Shown: positions 34,455 through 43,257 of the stretch, one piece after another
Layout: each line of letters starts with the position of its first letter
How positions within the stretch are numbered: position 1 is the stretch's first letter
NCBI GenBank assembly: GCA_964463505.1
Contig: CAYXDC010000001.1
Location: forward strand, 61,981-125,980
Direction: 5' to 3'
DNA: 64,000 nt
DNA from: JAJZSS01 sp964463505
GTDB lineage: Bacteria; Chloroflexota; Anaerolineae; Anaerolineales; UBA4823
The notes under the pieces: model-generated
The model's input: the letters and a program-made list of their open reading frames with translations, nothing else
What the model was told of the DNA's origin: nothing
Databases searched by the model: none
Made by a program: the position numbers and the translations under genes

Positions 34455-35681
34455 TCAGGGGCGGATACCCCACAAGCGCAGGGTGCCATCATAATCTGCG
34501 GAAGCAAGCAATTGTGCGTTGGGTGAAAATTCCAGGCTCTCGATGCCGCGGGTATGCCCTTCCAGTGTGCGCAGCAAAGCGCCGCTCTGTACATCCCACA
34601 AGCGGACCGCAAAATCCTGGTAGCTGCTGCCCGAAGCCAGCACACCGCCCAGCGGGCTGAAGGACAGCGCTTCAATCACCCCAGCTGTGCTCAGCTCGCG
34701 CACCAGCTCGCCGCTTTCAACATCCCAAAAGCGGATCATGCCATCGTAATGCCCGGTCGCCAGAATTTTTCCATCGGGTGAAAAAGCCAGACAATTCACC
34801 GCGCCCGTGAATGAAGTGTACAGGGTGTGCATGCGTTTGCTGGTGAGCATATCCCACACCTGGATTGCATAGCGATCTGGCGTGACGGCAAACAGGCTGC
34901 TGGAGGGCGAAAAGGCCATATCCAGGGCCACCCTCAATTGATAATCGCGCCGGAACTCCCAGGTAACCGCGTCCCAGACCAGCAGGCGGTTCATGGCAAA
35001 TTCCTGGCTGGTGAACGCTACCGCCAGCAAAGCGCCATCGGATGTATATCCCAGGCCGCTGATAGGCTGGTCTCTGACATACAACGGACCAATCGCCTGC
35101 CAGTCTTCCAGGCGCCAGATCTGTACCTGGCTGCTGCTATCCTGCCCGACGCCTGGCGTGGGGGTTTGGGTGAGCGGAAAGTTACTCGCCGCAGCCAGGT
35201 AATGCCCATCGGAGCGGATAGAAACCCCTACCAGGGTCTCATCTGCGACCAGGGTACGCACCAATTGGCGCGTGCGCCAATCCATGAAATTGATCTCATC
35301 CGCGCCTGCCACGACCACCTGGCTGCCGTCGGGCAGCCACGCCAGGTCTACAACCGGATGGGTCTTCCATTCCACTAATGCCGAGACCTGTTCTGCATTA
35401 TCCACTGTCACAGGCGCAAATACATCCGGCAGCGGCACCTGCCCATGAACTAAAAATAAAGGCGTTGGTGTCGGGGTAGCTGTGGGTGAAGGGGTTGGGG
35501 TGAAGCTGGCTGTCGGCGTCGGCGTGTCCGTAGCAGTCGGCGCCGGACTGGGCGTTTCCGTCCGGGTCGGTGGGCTGGATGGGGTGGGCGATGGCGGCTG
35601 CGGCGCAGGAGCACGGCAGCCACTCAGGGTAAAGACCAGCAGCACAGCCATCAGGCGGATAAGGAATTGGCTCTTCATCAT
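34455..35681 (-). CDS. WD40-repeat lipoprotein
   Basis: A 408-residue protein with signal peptide and lipobox (LLVFTLSGC, Cys22), a linker of about 50 residues made almost only of Thr, Pro, Ala and Ser, then a beta-propeller. Clear WD40 units are CLAFSPDGKILATGHYDGMIRFWDV, SFSPLGGVLASGSSYQ with VRLWDV, and SLEFSPNAQLLASADYDGTLRLWGI at the C-terminus. The paralogue downstream starts 22 bases later, so they are one operon. The outer location and propeller suggest a scaffold or sensor at the cell surface; nothing more specific is visible. Confidence 0.82.
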   Translation of the reverse strand: MMKSQFLIRLMAVLLVFTLSGCRAPAPQPPSPTPSSPPTRTETPSPAPTATDTPTPTASFTPTPSPTATPTPTPLFLVHGQVPLPDVFAPVTVDNAEQVSALVEWKTHPVVDLAWLPDGSQVVVAGADEINFMDWRTRQLVRTLVADETLVGVSIRSDGHYLAAASNFPLTQTPTPGVGQDSSSQVQIWRLEDWQAIGPLYVRDQPISGLGYTSDGALLAVAFTSQEFAMNRLLVWDAVTWEFRRDYQLRVALDMAFSPSSSLFAVTPDRYAIQVWDMLTSKRMHTLYTSFTGAVNCLAFSPDGKILATGHYDGMIRFWDVESGELVRELSTAGVIEALSFSPLGGVLASGSSYQDFAVRLWDVQSGALLRTLEGHTRGIESLEFSPNAQLLASADYDGTLRLWGIRP

Positions 35682-35789
35682 ATAAATCTTGTTCAGAATA
35701 GCCTAATTGTAGCACTACATCCCGCTGTGAAGTATGCCCGGCGGGTTATAATCATTGGCAGAAACTAAACCTATTTTCAGGAGTGTGTA

Positions 35790-36893
35790 ATGCACGATCC
35801 ACGCATCGAAAAACTGGCTAAAATCCTGGTCGACTACTCCATCGCAGTTAAACCTGGGGATTGGGTGCTGGTGCGCGCCAATAGCCTGGCGCTGCCTCTG
35901 GTCGAAGAAGTCGTGCGCGGAGTTTACCAGGCAGGAGGCCATCCGACAATCCTGATGGAAAGCGATGATCTGGATGAAATTCACCTGCGCTACGCCAGTG
36001 AAGCACAGCTGCAATGGGTATCGCCCATCGAGACGCTAGCTTACCAGAAAATGGACGCCCTTATTAACCTGCGCGCCTCCAGCAATACACGCACGCTGAA
36101 TGCCATCGACCCGCAAAAGGCGCGGTTGAGGCAGGTCGCCCGGCGAGAATTGCAGCACTTGTTTATGACCCGATCAGCAGATAGCAGCCTGCGTTGGGTG
36201 CTGACCCAGTTTCCCTGCCCGGCATATGCCCAGGATGCGGATATGAGCCTCAGCGACTATGCCGACTTTGTCTATGCTGCCACATTTGCCGACCAGCCTG
36301 ATCCAGTCGCCAGCTGGCAGGCGCTGCACGACGAGCAGCAGCACCTGGTAGACTGGCTTAAAGGCAAAGAACAGGTTGTCGTACGCGGCCCGAATTGTGA
36401 CCTGACACTTTCTATCGCCGGACGAACCTTTATCAACAGCGACGGGCACCGCAATATGCCCAGCGGGGAGATCTTCACCGGGCCAGTGGAAGATTCAGCC
36501 AACGGTTGGATTCGCTTTACTTACCCGGCTATCTCCGGAGGGCGCGAGGTAGAGGGCGTCGAGTTGGAGTTCAAAGAAGGCAAGGTCATCAACGCTAAAG
36601 CCAGCAAGAACGAAGCATATTTATTGGCTTTGCTGGATAGCGACCAGGGGTCTCGTTATCTGGGCGAGTTTGCTGTTGGGACGAATTTTGGCATTCAGCG
36701 TTTCACCCGCAGCATCCTGTACGACGAAAAAATTGGCGGCAGCATCCACATGGCGGTCGGTGCTGGCTATCCGGAGACCGGCAGCAAAAACCAATCCTCT
36801 CTGCACTGGGATTTCATTTGCGATATGCGCGATGGGAGTGAGATCCTGGTCGACGGAGAGTTATTCTACCGCAACGGAAAATTCATGATCTAA
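35790..36893 (+). CDS. M29-family metallo-aminopeptidase
   Basis: A 367-residue aminopeptidase of the thermophilic aminopeptidase T/AmpS family, which removes N-terminal residues using two metal ions. The conserved C-terminal metal ligands are visible: Glu in VEGVELEFKEG, Glu in LGEFAVGTN, His in GSIHMAVGAGYPETG and His/Asp in SSLHWDFICDM. The N-terminal domain (KLAKILVDYSIAVKPGDWVLV) is typical. The length is a little below the usual 370-410. AGGAG lies 6 bases before the ATG, and a TATAAT at 35746-35751 could be the -10 box. The gene is divergent from the WD40 pair. Confidence 0.9.
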   Translation: MHDPRIEKLAKILVDYSIAVKPGDWVLVRANSLALPLVEEVVRGVYQAGGHPTILMESDDLDEIHLRYASEAQLQWVSPIETLAYQKMDALINLRASSNTRTLNAIDPQKARLRQVARRELQHLFMTRSADSSLRWVLTQFPCPAYAQDADMSLSDYADFVYAATFADQPDPVASWQALHDEQQHLVDWLKGKEQVVVRGPNCDLTLSIAGRTFINSDGHRNMPSGEIFTGPVEDSANGWIRFTYPAISGGREVEGVELEFKEGKVINAKASKNEAYLLALLDSDQGSRYLGEFAVGTNFGIQRFTRSILYDEKIGGSIHMAVGAGYPETGSKNQSSLHWDFICDMRDGSEILVDGELFYRNGKFMI

Positions 36894-36913
36894 AAATGGG
36901 AGGTGCGTGGGGG

Positions 36914-39349
36914 TTACTGAGCCAGCTTCGCTACAGTCACCCCTTCGCCGCCCTCTTTTTCTCCACCACCTTCAAAAGAGCGCACGTGTGGGTGTCCTTG
37001 TAGAACCTGGCGCACAACTTCGCGCAACCTTCCGGTACCCTTGCCATGAATAATGCGCACAAACGGCAAACCGGTCAGATAAGCTGAGTCCAGATAGCGC
37101 TCCAGAGCATCCAGAGCTTCATCTGCGCGCTGGCCGCGCAGATCGATCTCCATGCCAGGTGAAGCAGGCTGGTAGGCGCCTGTCTGGGCTGGGGTGGAAT
37201 CACTGCTCGAAACTTTAGGAGCCGGGGCTGGCAGGGAAGGAGCCATCTCTGCCGGCGCGGCCGCGCTGGCCAGTTCCAGCTCAGCCAGCCTGGTGCGGAT
37301 GCGCAGCACCCCGATCTGAACTTCCACCTCGTCTTCACCCAGCGCGGTCAGCACACCCTGAGTATTCAGGGAACGCACGCGCACCTTATCTCCCAGGCGC
37401 ATCGCCCGGCGCTGTGTGAGCGCGACGTCCGGCGCGTGGCGTTCAACTGGCTTCTGCACCAGGGTTTCCACTTTCTCCACCTGCTCTTCAATTGCCTGCA
37501 AAGCTTCTACCGGCTGCCTTGCACGTGTCAGGCTACGCCTGGCCTGGCGTAATTCCTCCTGCACGTCCCTTAGTTCAGCCTCGGCCTCGGCGCGGACCTG
37601 CTCAATCACTTTGCGGCGTTCATCATCAATCGCATCCAGGCGGCGCACCAGTTCCGCTCGCAGGCTTTCAGCCTCCTGGCGGGCTTTATCAGCTGCAGCC
37701 CGCGCCTGGCGCGAGAGGTCACGCTGGCGATGAATTTCATCCAGCAAATCTTCGGCGCGTAAATCATCCGGGCTGATCTCGCCACGCGCCGCGTCAATAA
37801 TTTCATCGGGCATTCCCAGGCGCTGCGCAATTGACAGGGCGTTTGAACGCCCGGGTAAACCAACTGTGAGGTGATAAGTCGGGCGCAGCGTTTCCAGATC
37901 AAATTCCACGCTGGCATTGACCACTCCCGTCGTGGCATGCGCAAACACTTTTAATTCCGGGTGATGAGTGGTGACCAGGGTGGTGATGTTGCGCGCCAGC
38001 ACATGGGTCAGGATGGCGCGTGCCAGCGCGGCCCCTTCTTGAGGGTCAGTTCCCGCGCCTAACTCGTCCAGGATTACCAGACTGCGCGGGTTAGCTTTCT
38101 CTAAGATGCGGACGATATTGGTCACGTGCCCGGAAAATGTCGATAAGGATTGCTCAATCGACTGCTCGTCTCCAATATCGGCAAAGATATCCTCAAAACA
38201 ACTCATCTCCGAACCGGAATGCGTCGGGATATGCAGCCCGGTCTGGGCCATCAAGGCCAGCAAGCCAACCGTTTTGAGGGTCACGGTTTTGCCGCCCGTA
38301 TTCGGCCCGGTAACCACCAGAGCATAGGTTTGCGGGTCCAGCTCGACATCAATGGCGACCACGGTTTGGGGGTCCAGTAAAGGATGGCGCGCCTGTTCCA
38401 GGCGAATGACGCTGCCCGGATGGAGGGTTTGCTCTCTCTCCGGTTTGCGCGCTGGAGCCGGGAACTCATGCAGAATCGGCTCATTAGCGCGCAAATCCCC
38501 CGCATACTTGGCGCGCGCCAGCACCATATCAAGCTCGGCAACACCATCCAACATCCAGCGCAGCTCTTCAGCTTGCAGCCCGATCTGCTGTGATAATTCA
38601 GCCAGGATGCGGCGCTCTTCATCTCGCTCAGCCAGCTGCAACTCACGGTTTTGGTTATTCAGCTCCACCACTGCCAGGGGTTCGACAAACAACGTCGCAC
38701 CCGAAGAGGATTGGTCGTGGATAATGGAGCGAATACGACCTTTGAATTCAGCGCGCAGGGGCACCACATAGCGCCCATCGCGCTGGGTCACCAGCGCATC
38801 CTGTAGCATGGGTGTTGTTTTTGGATCAGTAACCATGCGCTGTAACTTGGTCAACAAGCGGTCACGCGTGATGCGCAGTTCTCGGCGGATGGTCGCCAAT
38901 TTTGGAGAGGCATCGTCCAGGATATCCCCGCGCTCGGAGATCGCCTTGCTGATGGCGTCCACAATTCCACTGGGAGCAGGCAAACGGCTGACAATCTCAG
39001 TGAGATGGGGATACTGGCTGCCAAGCCGCTCAAAACGCTTGGCCAGGTTGCGGGCGGCGACCAGGGTCGATTTCACATCTAGCAGGTCAACCGGCGCCAA
39101 TACCCCACCATGAGCCGCCAGGTCCACTGCGGCGCGAATATCTCGCGCTCCGCCAATACTCAGGTCGGTATGAGTGACCAGCATTTGCACCGCTTCACTA
39201 GTTTCCGCCAGCCGGCGGCGCGCTTCAAAGATGTCCGCAGTAGGGCGCAATGCACGGGCTTTATCTCCCGAGACAGCAAAGGAGGTATAACCAGCCAGCC
39301 GTTCCAGGATTTTGAAATATTCCAGGGTGTTGAGGGTTTTGGCGTCCAT
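36914..39349 (-). CDS. mutS2: Endonuclease MutS2
   Basis: An 811-residue MutS2 protein. The MutS core and ATPase domain are present, with Walker A GPNTGGKTVTLKT at about 336, the Walker B/signature segment LVILDELGAGTDPQEGAAL at about 415 and TLVTTHHPELKVFA after it. A long coiled coil follows at about 515-620, rich in Arg and Glu. The C-terminal Smr nuclease domain is MEIDLRGQRADEALDALERYL and IIHGKGTGRLREVV at about 725-790. MutS2 counters homologous recombination and in some bacteria acts on stalled or collided ribosomes. It stands alone, convergent with the M29 peptidase gene. Confidence 0.94.
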   Translation of the reverse strand: MDAKTLNTLEYFKILERLAGYTSFAVSGDKARALRPTADIFEARRRLAETSEAVQMLVTHTDLSIGGARDIRAAVDLAAHGGVLAPVDLLDVKSTLVAARNLAKRFERLGSQYPHLTEIVSRLPAPSGIVDAISKAISERGDILDDASPKLATIRRELRITRDRLLTKLQRMVTDPKTTPMLQDALVTQRDGRYVVPLRAEFKGRIRSIIHDQSSSGATLFVEPLAVVELNNQNRELQLAERDEERRILAELSQQIGLQAEELRWMLDGVAELDMVLARAKYAGDLRANEPILHEFPAPARKPEREQTLHPGSVIRLEQARHPLLDPQTVVAIDVELDPQTYALVVTGPNTGGKTVTLKTVGLLALMAQTGLHIPTHSGSEMSCFEDIFADIGDEQSIEQSLSTFSGHVTNIVRILEKANPRSLVILDELGAGTDPQEGAALARAILTHVLARNITTLVTTHHPELKVFAHATTGVVNASVEFDLETLRPTYHLTVGLPGRSNALSIAQRLGMPDEIIDAARGEISPDDLRAEDLLDEIHRQRDLSRQARAAADKARQEAESLRAELVRRLDAIDDERRKVIEQVRAEAEAELRDVQEELRQARRSLTRARQPVEALQAIEEQVEKVETLVQKPVERHAPDVALTQRRAMRLGDKVRVRSLNTQGVLTALGEDEVEVQIGVLRIRTRLAELELASAAAPAEMAPSLPAPAPKVSSSDSTPAQTGAYQPASPGMEIDLRGQRADEALDALERYLDSAYLTGLPFVRIIHGKGTGRLREVVRQVLQGHPHVRSFEGGGEKEGGEGVTVAKLAQ

Positions 39350-39464
39350 CGTGTGTAGATTATCCTGATTTCAAAAACAGGTCGAGTTTACCATACAATT
39401 TCGTCAGGCCGATGGAAAATCTGGTATAATTGCGTATTCATTATAAATTCATTGCGTTTAGCTA

Positions 39465-39493
39465 TTGATTTTTCTGATCAGACAATCTATACT
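39465..39493 (+). promoter_or_regulatory. Promoter of the Flp-type pilin gene
   Basis: TTGATT (39465-39470), a 17-base spacer and TATACT (39488-39493) match a sigma-70-type promoter; an overlapping TATAAT at 39493-39498 is a second possible -10. The pilin ATG lies about 64 bases from the predicted start of transcription. Confidence 0.6.
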
Positions 39494-39563
39494 ATAATCA
39501 CACACTGAGGACGCTCTTCTCTTCCGAGCAGGCAACCTCAACGCCGACCAGGAGAGTGTGTTT

Positions 39564-39710
39564 ATGAGCCATCAATTGAGCAATAAAGGACAGGGGTTGG
39601 TGGAATACGCCATGATTATGTTGCTTGTTGCAATTCTTGTTCTTGTGGTTGTGGCGTTGCTTGGGCCAGCAGTCGGGAATATGTACAGCACGATTGTTCC
39701 CAACATTTGA
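39564..39710 (+). CDS. Flp-type (type IVb) prepilin, 48 residues
   Basis: A short gene, MSHQLSNKGQGLVEYAMIM at the N-terminus, then a 20-residue hydrophobic helix (about 16-34) and a short polar tail ending STIVPNI. The sequence G9|QGLVEY fits the type IVb prepilin cleavage motif with Glu at position +5 and the following Tyr, as in Flp and TadE-like pilins. AGGAGA lies 8 bases before the ATG and a promoter candidate stands upstream. The mature pilin would have 39 residues. No Tad secretion genes (peptidase, ATPase, secretin) are in the window, so the apparatus must be elsewhere if the pilin is used. Confidence 0.8.
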   Translation: MSHQLSNKGQGLVEYAMIMLLVAILVLVVVALLGPAVGNMYSTIVPNI

Positions 39711-39862
39711 TATAATTACAATTATGGTCAACATTTTTCACCCACCCCGTTAGACCGCTGCACCTGTTCATGCAGCTCGCGCACCACCTCTTTTCGTTCT
39801 CTAGATAGTGGCTTGCGGCGCGTAACGCGCCTTCACCTACCTGCCAACTTCAAGAGAAAGAG

Positions 39863-41119
39863 GTGTGTGTGTTTTCCCGGTTCATCACAAAATCTTATAT
39901 TTTTGGTTTGGCCCAGAGCGTCTTCTCACTGTCGCTCGTTTTGCTTTGCATTGAATTCTTCGACGAATTAAATTTCGGCCTCGAAGGAGCAGCTCTGCCT
40001 GCCATCCGTAGCGATTTTAAGCTGACCTATACCCAGATCGGTCTGTTGCTTGGCTTACCCCATCTTACCAGCACCCTGATTGAGCCATTTATCATGTTAT
40101 TGGGTGATACCCGCCTGCGTAAAGGCTTGATCGTAGGTGGTGGGCTGGCCATCGCGCTGGCGTTGGTCCTGGTGGCATACGGGCGCACCTTTCCCGTCCT
40201 TTTAATGGCCATGCTGATCGCTTTCCCTGCCAGCGGAGCATTTGTCACTCTGTCCCAGGCGACTCTGATGGATCTAAACCCAGGCCGCCAGGCGCAGCTT
40301 ATGGCGCGCTGGACGGCTGCCGGCTCGATCGGCAACCTGCTTGGCCCTCTGGCACTGGCGGCTGGGCTGAGTTTCGGATGGGGCTGGCGCTGGGCATTTT
40401 TGTGCCTGGCTGGGATGGCGCTACTGTTGGTGTTGAGCATGTCCAGGCACCAGTTCCCCCCTTCCGCAGTCGACCATTCTGCCTCAACTTTATCTGAGAC
40501 GTTCAAAAATCTTGGTTCGGGGCTGTGGTCTGCCATGCGTAACCCACAGTTGTTGCGCTGGCTGGCCCTACTCGAATTATCTGACCTGATGTTAGATCGC
40601 TTTATCAGTTATGTCCCTCTGTATTTTACAGATGTACTGGTGATCAGTCCCGTGCAGGCCAGCCTGGCGCTGACCGGGATCATGCTCGCCAGCCTCTGCG
40701 CCGATTTGATCGTTATCCCACTGTTGGAAAATATCCCCGGACTGCGCCTGGTGCGTGCCAGCGCCGTAGTCAACGGAGTGGTCTTCACGGCGGCCTTGTT
40801 AGCGCCCTGGCTATGGGTTAAGCTGCTTTTACTAATCCTGGTAGGCATCACCACCTTGGGCTGGTATCCAGTATTGCAAGGGGAAGCCTATGCTACGATC
40901 CCTGAGCGTACGGGCACCGTCATGGCGGTCAATTCCCTTACGGGCTTGATCAGTGGTGGAATTGCCTGGTTTATTGGTTGGCTGGCAGAGCAGATCGGCC
41001 TGAACAACACCATGTGGTTTCTGCTGCTCAGCCCGATCAGTCTGGTGCTGCTCATCCGCCCCCAGAAGGAAATAACCAGCATGGATCTTCCCAAAGATTG
41101 CGAAGAACGGACCTCATAG
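39863..41119 (+). CDS. Major facilitator superfamily transporter
   Basis: A 418-residue protein with 12 predicted membrane helices and the usual MFS two-half layout: first half about 15-195, cytoplasmic loop about 195-225, second half about 235-405. The first helix pair carries FGLEGAALPAIRSDFKLTYTQIGLLLGLPHL, and the loop between helices 2 and 3 is GDTRLRKGLIVGGG. The start is a GTG in a GTGTGTGTG stretch, preceded by AGAGAAAGAGG, so the precise codon is uncertain by one or two. The substrate is unknown. It starts 152 bases after the pilin gene; a small GGCGCG-TAA-CGCGCC hairpin lies in that gap at 39817-39831. Confidence 0.85.
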   Translation: MCVFSRFITKSYIFGLAQSVFSLSLVLLCIEFFDELNFGLEGAALPAIRSDFKLTYTQIGLLLGLPHLTSTLIEPFIMLLGDTRLRKGLIVGGGLAIALALVLVAYGRTFPVLLMAMLIAFPASGAFVTLSQATLMDLNPGRQAQLMARWTAAGSIGNLLGPLALAAGLSFGWGWRWAFLCLAGMALLLVLSMSRHQFPPSAVDHSASTLSETFKNLGSGLWSAMRNPQLLRWLALLELSDLMLDRFISYVPLYFTDVLVISPVQASLALTGIMLASLCADLIVIPLLENIPGLRLVRASAVVNGVVFTAALLAPWLWVKLLLLILVGITTLGWYPVLQGEAYATIPERTGTVMAVNSLTGLISGGIAWFIGWLAEQIGLNNTMWFLLLSPISLVLLIRPQKEITSMDLPKDCEERTS

Positions 41120-41228
41120 AGCATAGACTGGATTAGAATATCAGAGACTCTTTTCTTAATAGGAGTCCCGTAGTTCAGGAGAAAATATGCGTAAGTCTTA
41201 CTAAATATCTGCTTTATGGAGGAAACCT

Positions 41229-42101
41229 ATGCCAGATATCATCGAGTACATTCTCGAATTGGTGCGCCTGGCGGCGACCGACCTTCCGCCAGACGTAGAA
41301 ACCAGCCTGCGCCAGGCAGTAGAGCAGGAAGAACCCGGCTCGGCTGCCCGCGGAGCACTTGAAACGATCCTGCAGAATGTAGCCCTCTCACGAACCAACA
41401 GCACCCCTATCTGCCAGGATACTGGAACCCCCATCTTCTACGTGCAGCACCCAGAAGGCTGGTCCACGCGCAAGATGCGCCAGCAGATCGAACTAGCAGT
41501 AGCGGAAGCTACCCAACGCGCCTATCTGCGACCCAATTCTGTCGATTCCCTGACTGGCAAGAATACGGGTAACAACCTGGGGGGGCAGCATTTTCCCACG
41601 ATTCACTTTGAAGAAGTGGATGGCGATACGTTGACTGTCGACCTGATGCTTAAAGGCGGCGGCTGCGAGAATGTAGGCGCACAATATTCCCTACCCAATA
41701 CAACCTTGGGAGCCGGGCGTGATTTAGCCGGTGTGCGTAAAGTCGTCCTGGATGCAGTGCATAAAGCCCAGGGGAAAGGCTGCGCGCCGGGCATCCTGGG
41801 AGTGGCAATTGGCGGCGACCGGGGCTCTTCGTATCTGGCATCCAAGGAAGTCTTGGTCCGCCAGATGGATGAACCCAGCCCTGATCCGCAACTGGCAACC
41901 CTGGAAGAGCGCCTGACTGCAGAGGCCAACCAGCTGGGTATCGGTCCTATGGGCTTTGGTGGGAAAACGACCGTCCTGAACACCAAAATCACCAGCCTGA
42001 ATCGCTTGCCTGCCAGCTATTTTGTCAGCGTATCCTATATGTGCTGGGCTTACCGCCGGCGGCGGATGACGCTGCAGGGCGACCAGGTCAGTTACCAGTA
42101 A
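41229..42101 (+). CDS. Class I fumarate hydratase, alpha subunit
   Basis: A 290-residue subunit matching the N-terminal part of class I (iron-sulfur) fumarases and tartrate dehydratase alpha chains. Three Cys residues that would hold the [4Fe-4S] cluster are visible in ICQDTGTPIFYVQ, LKGGGCENVGAQYS and GCAPGILGVAIGGDRG. The enzyme adds water to fumarate to give malate in the citrate cycle. GGAGG lies 7 bases before the ATG. The beta subunit follows after 15 bases. Tartrate dehydratase is the main alternative but fumarase is more likely given the aspartase gene in the same window. Confidence 0.9.
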   Translation: MPDIIEYILELVRLAATDLPPDVETSLRQAVEQEEPGSAARGALETILQNVALSRTNSTPICQDTGTPIFYVQHPEGWSTRKMRQQIELAVAEATQRAYLRPNSVDSLTGKNTGNNLGGQHFPTIHFEEVDGDTLTVDLMLKGGGCENVGAQYSLPNTTLGAGRDLAGVRKVVLDAVHKAQGKGCAPGILGVAIGGDRGSSYLASKEVLVRQMDEPSPDPQLATLEERLTAEANQLGIGPMGFGGKTTVLNTKITSLNRLPASYFVSVSYMCWAYRRRRMTLQGDQVSYQ

Positions 42102-42116
42102 ACCCAAGGAGGCATC

Positions 42117-42740
42117 ATGCGCACTCTGCAACTCCCAATCCAGGAAGAAGATATTCTTAGCCTGCACGTAGGCGATCCTGTCGCTTTGTGCGGTGTGATG
42201 ATCACCGGGCGCGACGCAGTCCACAAATGGATGGTAGATACTTTCATCAAAAAAACTCGCTCCCCCCAGGGAGATGATTTAGAAATTTATGCTGCGCTGA
42301 AACCATTATTGGATGGAGGGGTAATCTACCATTGTGGGCCGGTTGTGAGTGGGCTGGACAGTGGGGCTTACCGCTTCGTCGCGGCCGGGCCGACAACCAG
42401 CATTCGCGAAGAACCCTACCAGGGGGATGTTATGCGCCATTTTCGCCTGCGCGGCGTCATTGGCAAGGGCGGGATGGGCGCCAAGACCCTGGCCGCCTGC
42501 CAGGAAGTGCCCGGTGTTTACCTGCACGCCATTGGCGGTGCGGCCTCTCTGATCGCACAAACGGTGGTCAAAGTGCTGGGTGTGTATAAGCTCGATTTTG
42601 GCGTCCCAGAGGCCATGTGGGTGATTGAGGTAAAGGACTTCCCGGCTGTTGTCACCATGGACGCACATGGTGAGAGCCTGCACGCAGTTGTAGAAGCTCA
42701 ATCCCGCGCAGTCCTGGATAACCTGCTAGTACAACCTTAA
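42117..42740 (+). CDS. Class I fumarate hydratase, beta subunit
   Basis: A 207-residue beta subunit matching the C-terminal part of class I fumarases. Family landmarks are CGVMITGRDAVHKWMVD, IYHCGPVVSG, FVAAGPTTSIREEPYQGD and VIGKGGMGAKTLAACQE, and the C-terminal segment GVPEAMWVIEVKDFPAVVTMDAHG. It starts with GGAGG 7 bases before the ATG and 15 bases after the alpha subunit, so the two are co-translated. A bidirectional hairpin terminator (42768-42803) follows the stop. Confidence 0.92.
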   Translation: MRTLQLPIQEEDILSLHVGDPVALCGVMITGRDAVHKWMVDTFIKKTRSPQGDDLEIYAALKPLLDGGVIYHCGPVVSGLDSGAYRFVAAGPTTSIREEPYQGDVMRHFRLRGVIGKGGMGAKTLAACQEVPGVYLHAIGGAASLIAQTVVKVLGVYKLDFGVPEAMWVIEVKDFPAVVTMDAHGESLHAVVEAQSRAVLDNLLVQP

Positions 42741-42767
42741 TCAGGATCCTCTTTCATCATAAAATCA

Positions 42768-42803
42768 AAAGCCCGGCTGTCATCATCCTGACCACCGGGC
42801 TTT
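42768..42803. terminator. Bidirectional terminator between fumarase and the ccm operon
   Basis: AAAGCCCGG (42768-42776) and CCGGGCTTT (42795-42803) are perfect 9-base arms around an 18-base loop, with A residues on the left and T residues on the right. It lies between the 3' ends of the fumarase operon and of the leftward ccm operon. Confidence 0.75.
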
Positions 42804-42822
42804 GTAGTAACGACAAACAGGT

Positions 42823-43041
42823 TTACCTGTTCTCGCTTTGGATGCGTCCAGCCAGGCAAGAGCACAGAGGATCACGCTCGTAATCACTCTTGCAGGTGGG
42901 CAAGCAAAAATATACCGCCTCACCGCGGTAGACAGCACACGGCGTCTCCGCTGAAAATTGCACAATCCCCCCACAAGCAGTAGGAACCGGCTTGCCGATT
43001 GCCGGCAATGAGCTGTGGCAAGGGTCGTCAGCGGCGCTCAT
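42823..43041 (-). CDS. Small YHS/TRASH-like metal-binding protein, last gene of the ccm operon
   Basis: A 72-residue cytoplasmic-looking protein with six Cys. The segment ACGGIVQFSAETPCAVYRGEA followed by VYFCLPTCKSDYERDP resembles YHS/TRASH domains (C-x~18-Y-x-FC-x3-CK-x3-F/Y-x2-DP), which bind metals such as Cu or Zn. Its ATG overlaps the ccmD stop as ATGA, so it is translationally coupled to the operon. In other bacteria YHS proteins accompany copper handling; haem or copper delivery to cytochromes is conceivable but unproved here. Family placement is by motif only. Confidence 0.65.
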   Translation of the reverse strand: MSAADDPCHSSLPAIGKPVPTACGGIVQFSAETPCAVYRGEAVYFCLPTCKSDYERDPLCSCLAGRIQSENR

Positions 43042-43220
43042 TTTTCACCTTCGTCTAAATCTTTCAACAACTCCAGGTCCTGGAGCAGATTGCGTTGGCG
43101 AACGATCAAACTGATCAGATAGATCAGCATAACACCAAAAATCACGGCATAGCCCGCGATCATATACCCGTTGGTATCAGCAGGTCCTTCTTGTAGTAAA
43201 TACAAAATTGCAGTTTGCAT
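43038..43220 (-). CDS. ccmD: CcmD-like haem exporter accessory protein
   Basis: A 60-residue protein with one membrane helix (about 19-40, YMIAGYAVIFGVMLIYLISLI) followed by a charged coiled helix (RQRNLLQDLELLKDLDEGEK). Size, topology and position right after ccmC fit CcmD, which stabilises the CcmABC haem-release complex; its sequence is always poorly conserved. AGGAGAG lies 9 bases before the ATG at 43220; the frame is open ten codons higher, without ribosome site. Its stop overlaps the YHS gene start. Confidence 0.75.
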   Translation of the reverse strand: MQTAILYLLQEGPADTNGYMIAGYAVIFGVMLIYLISLIVRQRNLLQDLELLKDLDEGEK

Positions 43221-43257
43221 GGTCTGATCTCTCCTGATGAACCGAGGCAAGTTTTGC

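Noticed and set aside
34233..35685. Thr/Pro-coding low-complexity stretches that resemble tandem repeats on the DNA level
   Set aside because: They encode the linkers of WD40 lipoproteins; no regular repeat unit with spacers exists, so neither CRISPR nor VNTR is supported.
39817..39831. GGCGCG-TAA-CGCGCC hairpin upstream of the MFS gene
   Set aside because: Six-base stem without T-tail and no partner site; could be chance.
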